Shown here: piece by piece, positions 49,812 to 64,000 of the stretch | Numbering within the stretch: position 1 is the first letter of the stretch | How the letters are laid out: each line of letters opens with the position of its first letter | From: Rhynochetos jubatus | Taxonomy: Eukaryota > Chordata > Aves > Eurypygiformes > Rhynochetidae | Direction of reading: 5' to 3' | Assembly: GCA_027574665.1 (NCBI GenBank) | Contig: CM050652.1 | Span: forward strand, 9,156,589-9,220,588 | Length of the DNA: 64,000 nt | The notes under the pieces: model-generated | The model's database searches: none | What the model saw: only the letters and a program-made list of their open reading frames with translations | Told to the model about the DNA's origin: nothing | Made by a program: the position numbers and the translations under genes

Positions 49812-51331
49812 TGCTGAGATTTTGTTATACTGCATTATCTCTGACTTTAAGTAAATATTTCAGTAAATGTTTAAGGTTTAAGCAACTTAAAATATGTTAT
49901 CTTTACTAAGAGCTTCTAATCACAAAAGTAACCATAAATTCACTTAAGAGCAAATTAATTTCCTTGCAGAAAGCAAATACATCCATTTTCACTGGGAAGA
50001 GAAGAGAAAGAAGTGAAATAAAAAGACTGTTTCTGGATTGAGAGGAGAACTGGCTGTAGATTTTGGACAGTGATAAAGCTGCTTGACACAGGGCACTCTT
50101 TCACTTTCCTTACCACTGTGGGACTGAGCCTGTGTATGTGGCAAGCCACATCCTACAAGCTGGGCAAGAGACAGGGAATATGGGAATATTGCAGCAGTTA
50201 ACTCCTCTTGCATGTTGTTGAGCTGTGCATCCTACCTTGATGACTATTTTTTTCTAATGCTTATTATAGTAATTATTTATTCTGATATATTTCCTCTATT
50301 TAAGATTTTATGAAGTGTGATTTGAGACAACACTACTCTAAAACATCTGTGCCTACTAGTAATCTGCATATTGGTTCCTGGGATTTGAGGCAATTTCCGA
50401 AACCATCTTTGTTCTAAAATTAGTCTAATTTGCTGTTGCTATTATTATTAATCATAGAAATGTGTATAGCCTTGTCTTGTCAAAATAAGAAGAAAAAAGT
50501 TCCGTGTTTAGCTTGGTGATTCTGTGCTTACATTCTATTTGAATTTAATAAAATCAAACATATACTCAATAATTTCCAATTGAAATCGGTGAGCCAGAAC
50601 TTGAGCTGTTGTTCTTTGATATTTCTTTGCTAACATAACCGGGGTTGCAGTAACTGATAGTGATTTGTCGCCTGGCTCCATCTGCACTAAAACCTGGTTT
50701 ACAGAATTCTGCAGTGCAGATGAAAGAAGAAAGAGAAACAACAATAATGTATGCTACTGATTACCTAAGGTACATGATTCTCCTCTATATTTCTATGTTA
50801 TTTTCTCAGTAAACTCAGTTAGTGTTGATGAGTGACGTTTTTAAACCGTGTGCTATTAATTTCTGTCAAATGTACTTATTGTTCTACAGATTTCCCTTAA
50901 ACTACCTTTAGTTTTTTGAACAAAACTTCTTTTCATTTGAAAATTGGCAGAAACAGCTATGTATTTTTTTATAATGGCTTTGCCAAGTTCACTGGACCAA
51001 GTTAAACAGAAATGTAATTTGCCTTGTTTTGCAGTCAGTTTAGTTTCAAGATGATTTGACTCATCATGTCTTTGAGAAAAACATGTAATTCATAATGGTG
51101 ACATGGTGTGCTAGCTAGATCAACTAGGTGTTTTTAAAGGTACGTATAGCCAATGAAGAAATGAGAGAAGAACAGGGGTTTTGATTTAAAGCCTCTTCAC
51201 TTTTTGTAATGGAATCCTGTATTTGAAGTCATGCTCCTTTAAATTTACATGCAAATTCCTTCAACATGCATAAATCTGTTTTAACTCTTCATTCAAGGAA
51301 ATACGTAAACTGTAGTCACAGGACAATTTAG

Positions 51332-57336
<6,005 letters not shown>

Positions 57337-57430
57337 GAAACAGTATTCCGGCTGGATACTCAGAACTTGGAGTCTGGCAGGTTGAAATGCCCTTTCGATC
57401 CTCAGCAGCCATTTGCTTCGGTGATGGCAG
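57337..57430 (+). CDS. SEMA3D: SEMA3D coding exon 5: sema domain (residues 154-184)
   Basis: 94 bases from a tctcag acceptor to a GTAAGA donor, entering in phase 0 and leaving in phase 1. It encodes [19 protein letters not shown] (C171) and the [11 protein letters not shown] segment, ending with A184 and the first base of D185. The KCPFDP motif with C171 is typical of class 3 semaphorins. The match to the recalled mammalian SEMA3D sequence is close. Confidence 0.95.
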
Positions 57431-57493
57431 GTAAGAAACTATCAGAGCCAGGTGTGTGACGGCTTCATGCTGTGAAGCCTGGGGTCAGAGGCT

Positions 57494-57532
57494 CAGCTAA
57501 TGCCATCATTGGAGCTCCTCTGGCATTAGCTG
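57494..57532. repeat. Perfect 12-bp inverted repeat (hairpin), 15-base loop
   Basis: cagctaatgcca (57494-57505) is the exact complement of tggcattagctg (57521-57532). It starts 64 bases after the exon 5 donor and would be present in the pre-mRNA. The arms are shorter than those of a typical microRNA precursor. Confidence 0.85.
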
Positions 57533-58670
57533 TGTTTCCAAGGCTGGTTTGTGCTCTCAGAGCTGAGGGAGCCTTCAGTCTGCGGAGTCCAAAGAGCTGG
57601 AAATGCAGTAACACAAAAGATATGAGCGGCTGTGAAGCCTCTGCCTGTTGAGCAGGAAGGCAGTTTCATCCTCACCCAGTCATTTCTCCCTTAATGACAA
57701 AAACCCCCACATGGACAGACAATGTTTCAAGCGCTTCTGGGCCTCTTTCTGCAATTATCAATATGTTCTGTGCTTTGAAGTCTGCTGACATCCACTATTT
57801 CCATAAATACATTTTTGAGGTTTCTATTTACTTGAGTAGCCACTTCTGAAGCTGGAAGCCTAGAACAAGATAGTGCAATCTGCCTGCTGCATGCATCGCA
57901 GCGCTGTGTGGTCTGACATTTGGTGCCGAGGAATGTCAGCTTGACCTCTGGATTTCAAATCACTATAAGAGCTACTTTTGTCATGGTTTGGTTCATAGCT
58001 TTGGACAATTTTCATTTAACTTGTCCATCAAGCATATGAATACAAGATAAGAGTGAAGCACCATGACGTTTTCATTTACAGCCAAAGAGCAGTGGTGACA
58101 ATGCTTTGATGTATCGGTCACTCTGTGTTATAAAAAGAATATGACTAATGTTCAGTCTTTATTCTCAGATAATAAGATAGATGATTTGTGATTCTGACCC
58201 AACAGATGGGGCAGGACTTCCTTTATTAAAAACAATAGATTAAAGCCAGCACTTATTCTTCTCAGGGACCCCTAGTACTGTTTAATGACCATGAAGTCTA
58301 TTTTTAAAATAGGATTCTAGAAACTTTAACTTTTTTTTTTACTTTCTTGGGGTTTTTTTAATGCAATAGAACTCCATGATTTATTACATCACTGGCTAAT
58401 TTCAGTAGCACTTTAGTTCTTTGAGTGCTCTCTTAAATCTTGTGAAACGAAGAAGCTGCTGTCTTTTAGCTAACTAAAACATGAACTTCAGTACCTACGA
58501 ATTTTCAGGCTAGATAAAATTAATGGTCAAGGTATCCCTTCTCTGACTGTGCCTGGTGTCAAATGCTTCAAAATAATGTTCAGGGAGCACTGTAAAGAGA
58601 TACAAGCATGATCAGAGAATGGGTTCTTGGCCTGTCTTTTAATGATTGCTTTATTCCTCCAAGTACTAGG

Positions 58671-58830
58671 AGAGCAGTATAGTTCACGGATAACATACTA
58701 CCCTGGCACTCTGGAGAGTTCAATTCCTGTCTCTGCCACTGATGAGAGGAGTAACCTTTGGCATGTCTCTCTGTGTAGTTTATTTATCTGCAAAATGGTG
58801 ATAAAGATTACTTGTGTCCTTCAGACAGCA
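58671..58830 (+). mobile_element. MIR SINE fossil
   Basis: MIR motifs occur in order: 'agcagtatagttcacgga' at the head, 'tcaattcctgtctctgccac' in the B-box and core region, 'agtaacctttggcatgtctc' and then 'tatttatctgcaaaatggtg' followed by 'ataaagatta'. These parallel the MIR consensus pieces 'cagtatagcatagtgg', 'gaatcccggctctgccac' and 'catctgtaaaatggggataa'. It is the best preserved MIR in the window, in the same orientation as SEMA3D. Confidence 0.8.
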
Positions 58831-59439
58831 CTTTCTAATCAGTCATATGAACTAAATAATATTTCATTCATTTTCATTTGTGTGTAGGTTAACACAACTG
58901 AGTAATATTTTTTTTTCATTGTAGAAATACATAATCAGAAGTCTGTTTGACTTCTACACAGTGTTTTGTCCCAAGTAAATTCCAGAGATAAATTTGAAAT
59001 GCTCGTCTTTTTGACTGAAAAATCACCTGCTCGTAATCCATCTTCTATTGCAAATTACCGCTCACTAAAACTATTATTTTGAACATAACTGGAACATGAA
59101 ATAAGAGATACCAAAAGCTGAGAGGAGTGCTGAAAATGCCTTGTCAGCACAGCCTAAGCAAGGATGGAGAATTTCTGTTAGCCCTTCAGATTTATCGATC
59201 ACTGAGTGCCTGTCAGTTAGCAAACACCAATTACGTTGCCCATTCCTCATTATGACAAATACCTTTCAGAGTGCACCATTGTTTCTTTACAAAGGCGACA
59301 TGCTGTCTGAAAGATGTGCTTTCCAATACTGTCATGGAAACAATACGTAAGTAACAATAATAATGAGGTAAAAAGAAAGCTGATAGATCTTTTTTGACCA
59401 AATAAAGCACTTGTAGATCTTGGGTTGGGGTTTGCATTT

Positions 59440-59466
59440 TCCACCCCCCAACCCCCCCCACCCCCC
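59440..59466 (-). repeat. C-rich tract (G-rich on minus strand)
   Basis: Plus strand ccaccccccaacccccccc and then acccccc. The complement has four G runs of at least five bases separated by 1-2 bases, a G-quadruplex-compatible arrangement. Confidence 0.8.
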
Positions 59467-60676
59467 TTGATCTTATGCATTTACATCTTTTGCAAATTAA
59501 AACACAAACATCTGTGTTGAATGGTATTTATTCTGCATTCACTCTCAACAAAGAACTTTTCTCTCTAAAAGATCTTGTGAAATGTTTCCACACAGAGTAT
59601 CAGAAAACCTGGAGAAGGATCTCCTGGAAGGGGATTTTTATATATCATATAAGTTTTTATATGATGATTCTTTATGAACATGAACGTGTTTTCTTCTATA
59701 AACTCCAGGGATTTATTGTTGCAAGTCATTAAGAAAAAAACAAACTCCTCTAACCAAAAAAAGCCATTTTGTTATTTTGCAGAAAAAAAGAGATAATTGT
59801 AAAATGCGCTGAGTGGTTAAAAGAAAGGTACTGAGATCTGAAGGAAAACAGAAAATATTGTGCAGGTCTTAAGGTTGTGAAATTTTGCATTGTACACAAA
59901 GCTGGCAGAAAACTAAATAAGAACTGTAATTGCAGCAAGCACACTGCATTGTATTATAGATCGTTTCCTGGTGAGACAAATTCTGGCTGCCTTATTCAAG
60001 CAAGTTGTCTCATTTATTTTAGTGGGACCACTCACTATGTTAAAATTATCACCGTTTGGGTCTGTAGCCATATTCTTACCATTAACACGTTACATAGTTG
60101 AGAAGATTTCCCATGGTGCCTAAATTCCTCTTCTTGAATGAAGTGTTGGGTGGAGATACTTACACCAAGAGAGAGACAAGCTACAAAGTTCCTGTAGAGA
60201 AGCATCCATCGTGTTTACTAGCTCAAGCCCAGGAGCAGCAAAGCTGTTGGAACTGTGGCAAGTCTGGCACACAGGAGCTAGCTTGCATGGGTAGATGGTC
60301 ATGTCCCCACCAAAGCCACCAAGTCCCCAGTCAGTGTTTACAAGGCAGGACGCTCAGTTTGAATACGCTTTTATAACCTCAAGAGCCCAGCACTCATTAA
60401 AGCCTGGGGAATTTACTTTTCTGAGGGACTACAAGATTTGAAAATTACACTTGGATGCCTTCACTTCTTGGGCATATAATTACAAATATTACCTCTATTT
60501 AACTGTAAGTAACTTCACAGAACCCCAAATCTCATTAAAAATTAAGCCAGTAATACTTTAAAACCTTAAATTAGTTCATAGCCCAATTAAACACAGGTGT
60601 TCACTGAACAAAACACAAATAGTTTTAATTTTGTTTACCCGCAGCTGTGAAAATCCTATTTCTTTTTCATTTGCAG

Positions 60677-60805
60677 ATGAGTATCTTTATGCTGGAACAG
60701 CTTCTGATTTTCTTGGCAAAGACACTGCTCTAACACGTTCTCTGGGTCCTTCTCACGACCACCATTACATCAGAACTGACATTTCTGAACATTACTGGCT
60801 TACTG
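60677..60805 (+). CDS. SEMA3D: SEMA3D coding exon 6: sema domain (residues 185-227)
   Basis: 129 bases from a ttgcag acceptor to a GTAAGA donor. Together with the base carried from exon 5 it encodes D185 to T227 and the first base of G228, phase 1 at both ends. The [20 protein letters not shown] and [20 protein letters not shown] segments are close to mammalian SEMA3D; the [13 protein letters not shown] stretch separates it from SEMA3A, which has a different sequence here. This is the last coding exon in the window, so the gene is truncated at the window edge rather than by mutation. Confidence 0.96.
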
Positions 60806-63800
60806 GTAAGATCCCAAACATATGCTCTTGTCATTTGCATTGTCCCTGCCTCTCTGAAGTTAACAGCCCCTTTCTTATATAAATATATGTTCTGTAGCTA
60901 TAAATATAGATATTGTATCATGGTATCTTTGGATTATGGAGGTTTTTTTAAGAAAGCTCAGTGGAACAAAAATGCACTTGAGAAAAGTCACAGAGGTGAA
61001 AATGCTAATTAAGGAAAGAGTAGGAGCACAAGACCTAATCATTCTTTCTGTCTTTGATCTATACATCTGTATATAGTCCTGTAATTGGAATAATACTGTG
61101 ATCTAAATGCTTCTATTTCCAGTCTTGTTGGAATAATGTTTTTAAAACCCTTTTTTCCGATCACTTGTTAAAAGCTGTTCCCTACAGCACGTTGAAATGA
61201 CAGACCAGAAATTCCATGTTTTTAGGTAGGAGGTGGGTTTTTTTTCCTTTTTTGAGGGAGAAAAATGCCCTTTGTTGCTGTGATGATCATTTTAAAACCA
61301 CTAAGGGCACCTTAAAATAGCTTCCCAAGCAAAACACTGCTTTCCCTTGCCTGCTAAAAAACGTTCTGAGCTAGTAAACCCTGTAAAAAACTGGCTGCAT
61401 TTACACCCAGCCAGTCTCAAGCCACACGCAGAGTAACATGGAAAACTTTGCTCACAAGTTAACCCTGCTCAATTAAAGCATCCTCCTTTTAGCCATCAAC
61501 TGTCTTTAAAGATGTGGCAACACTGGCCTGGACTCAGAATGCCTGTGTAACTATTATGGGTATATTATAAAGCCAGGGCCTGCTGACCACAGGGTTAAGT
61601 TGTCTTCCCAGCAGACAACTTCTGAAAGGGATAATTTTGCCTCTTAACTCTTTGAGACCTCAACAAGAGGAAGTGTTCTTTTTTATTACTGTTCTTTTTC
61701 CCCCTACCCTTTCTGTGCCTTCTTCTAAGCTGTTGCCTTAGATTTCTGTCTAGATGTAATTCAACAACCTCAGGATTTCTGCTGTGAGATAAGGAGGAAA
61801 GAGGAAGCCACTTTAATCATTTTACCTTTCCAAGTATGAGCAGTCCTTCAGACGGATAGAAAATTCTCACATCTGACTCTGCTGACCTATCCCACTTTCT
61901 CCTGTGCTCAAAACCATTCTTGTCCCACCTCCCCTGTCCCCTGTCTGTCATTTCTACACATCCTTTGTGCATTGTAGAGCAGAAATGGGCTGTAAGTGAT
62001 ATGGACCGGGATGGGTCCTTCCAAGCAGGCAGTTCTCTAACTGTAACTAACTGTGCAACTGAATATCCCGTTTTATCACTGGCAGCCTGCTGATGTCAGT
62101 ATGGAAAGACGGTTGGGGCAGCTGCTTTCCTAAGGGATGCTACAATATCCAAAACCCAAAAGATTTACTGCAGTTTGATCCTGAGGAACATCTGGTGTTA
62201 TCATTAGCACAGATCCACCTTGATGAGCATTACAGGGTTCATTTCCCAGCCCGAAAGAACTTGTAGCTTAAATATCCAGTTCCAAACATTTCTTTATGCT
62301 ATTAATGTTTCTTCCTGAGCAATTTGAGGCAAGGGAACAGTACAAGAACACAGAATAAACTAAAGGTTTGGGTACAGTTTATGTGTTTTAATTTGGAGGC
62401 TGGGTGGGGGGAGTGTCTACCTTTCTTCTTTCTTTTAGATTGATTCATGTTCTATTCTGTTTTCACAATAAGCCTCTGTATTTGAGAAAGTTTTCTAAGG
62501 AGAATAATATATTAATACATATGGGTTTGAAAAACAGCGTTAGTGAGCTAGACTGCAACGTGATAATTACCTCACGCTATATAAACACTGAAGACCCCAT
62601 ATAGTCTTCAGGTTTACCTTGTTTCCAGCCACATAAAAATCTACAACCATGTTATGTCTAAAGTTTCACATACACAATCCATTCAGTGTTATACTAAGAG
62701 GCATAGATGTAAACTAGGTACTTTTGATATTTCAAAACAATCCTTTTAAGGTTGGAGAAAATTTTGAGTGCAATTCTCCATGATGGGATCATTTCTGCAA
62801 TAAGCCATGGGGTAGCCACTATATTTCTAGTTTATTGTGTAACATTACCAATTACATACATTTGTGCTTTCAGCCAATACTGGTAAAAGAAAATATTTAC
62901 TTGATTTGAGGTTTAAACCCCCCATCTCATCTAATTCCCCTCTTCCCCAAACCTACTGCCCATTTACCAAGCATGTGTTAGACCTCCAGGAAAAGTTGTA
63001 CATATTTGAGTAATTGTACAATTAGAAATAAATTATTTCCAGGAGTGACTTATGTTTTACTTAGGATAAGCACAAAATGTATAACTTGTTTTTTTCCAAA
63101 GGGCTGAGGAAGTTTTGCTATAATGCACCTCAATATTTTTAAAGTTTAGTCTTATAATGTTTCTGGAAACAAGATTATCCTTTCCTGAGGGAAGGGAGTG
63201 AAAGACAAAGCGTAAGGGAAAAATGCGTAGGATACCTTCCAGTTCCTTGCAGGGCATCTCTATCTTGACTAATTAAGACATGTCTTAATCTCAGTGACTG
63301 AATAGCAGCTCCACAAAGGAGAAAGGGAGGAAGGCAGCTAATCTTTCCCATGACTCACGCTCACACAGGCTCATACTCTTGCACGTGGTGGCACTGAAGA
63401 CGGGGGATGCTGCCTCTGCTCTGACTTCAGCCCTTCTCCTCTGGAGCTGAAGAATCAGGCTCTCCCCCAGTTGCTGATCGAGGCTGCCTCTCCCATGACC
63501 AAGGCAGGGGACGAGGTGCGTGGGGCTGGTGGCAAAGCCACTCACTGGAACAGAGTCTGGCCTGCTCCAGCCCATCAGACAGAGGAGGGCGTCCTGTGGT
63601 GGGATACCCGAGCCCTACTCACAGACATGCACTGAACAGCTGCGCATTCCTCCCTCCTTTATAGGAAGCTAAAATCATGGTTGGAATGAGTTCTCCCCTG
63701 AATTACATTCATCCTTTTTTAAATTTCCTTTTTCATTGCAATTTAGTTGTCTTTGCCAGGGAAAGGACTTGCAGGCAATGACTTCTTTATATTCTGTGAA

Positions 63801-64000
63801 CTTTGGATGGGATTTAGCTCACTTAGCTCTAAAAGGCAAAAACTAGCATCCTGTCATAGCTCAGTCGTTTTGGTTGTCTCTGTAATTTACAGAAAGAGGT
63901 GACACTTCCAGGGGATGACTCACCCCACCTATTGTAGGAATGCATCTTAAAATAGGTTTATTCATTGTCACTTTCTTCCTTGTGTCCCTCCCTGAGAGAG
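60806..64000 (+). other. SEMA3D: SEMA3D intron 6, incomplete
   Basis: Begins with GTAAGA. The next expected exon, starting with the AKF(I/V)GTFF-type sequence known from the family, is not present before position 64000. A modestly GC-rich stretch at about 63340-63620 has a 94-codon minus-strand open frame without recognisable motifs. Otherwise I see nothing specific. Confidence 0.85.

Larger units (their letters stand above)
57431..60676 (+). other. SEMA3D: SEMA3D intron 5 (3.2 kb, phase 1)
   Basis: Starts GTAAGA and ends tttttcatttgcag. It holds a perfect 12-bp hairpin shortly after the donor, a MIR-like SINE and a C-rich tract, listed separately. No extra exon is recognised. Confidence 0.9.

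Noticed and set aside
63291..63575. 94-codon minus-strand open frame in a GC-rich part of intron 6
   Set aside because: No motif, no splice context; consistent with composition alone.

Overview
This window is vertebrate nuclear DNA from a bird. The repeats show it: several CR1 LINE copies carry the avian 3' end (tagaatggtttgggttgg with its accgggca-poor C-tract body), alongside much older CR1-type and MIR-like fragments. No rodent- or primate-type SINEs, CpG island, bacterial operon or CRISPR array was seen. Coding density is very low. Almost every open reading frame of 60-150 codons is chance or lies inside a repeat.

The only host gene recognised is SEMA3D (class 3 semaphorin 3D, called collapsin-2 in chicken), on the plus strand and cut off by the right edge. 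Six exons with coding sequence can be placed to the base by canonical AG acceptors, GT donors and continuous reading frame: 20447-20637 (ATG at 20523), 37914-38074, 51371-51433, 53116-53235, 57337-57430 and 60677-60805. Joined, they encode 227 complete codons plus one base of codon 228: a signal peptide, the pre-sema segment and the first part of the sema beta-propeller. The rest of the sema domain and the PSI, Ig and basic regions must lie beyond position 64000.

Layout: 1-20446 is noncoding, either upstream of the gene or containing unrecognised 5' UTR exons. The first coding exon begins with a splice acceptor, so at least one upstream noncoding exon must exist. Intron 1 (about 17.3 kb) holds a long sense-strand CR1 piece that ends about 0.5 kb before exon 2. 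Intron 2 (about 13.3 kb) is the most repeat-rich, with two antisense CR1 copies, an ancient CR1-like fragment, a CA/poly-C microsatellite grown inside one CR1, a 21-base G run and a diverged 66-bp duplication. Introns 3-5 are shorter (1.7, 4.1 and 3.2 kb). Intron 6 starts at 60806 and is open at the window edge.

No previously undescribed system is evident. The points worth a second look are the SEMA3D start codon relative to mammals, the birth of a microsatellite from a CR1 C-tract, ancient amniote retroposon fossils, three homopolymeric G/C runs of 19-21 bases, a perfect 12-bp intronic hairpin just after exon 5, and a pair of inverted AP-1-like sites.
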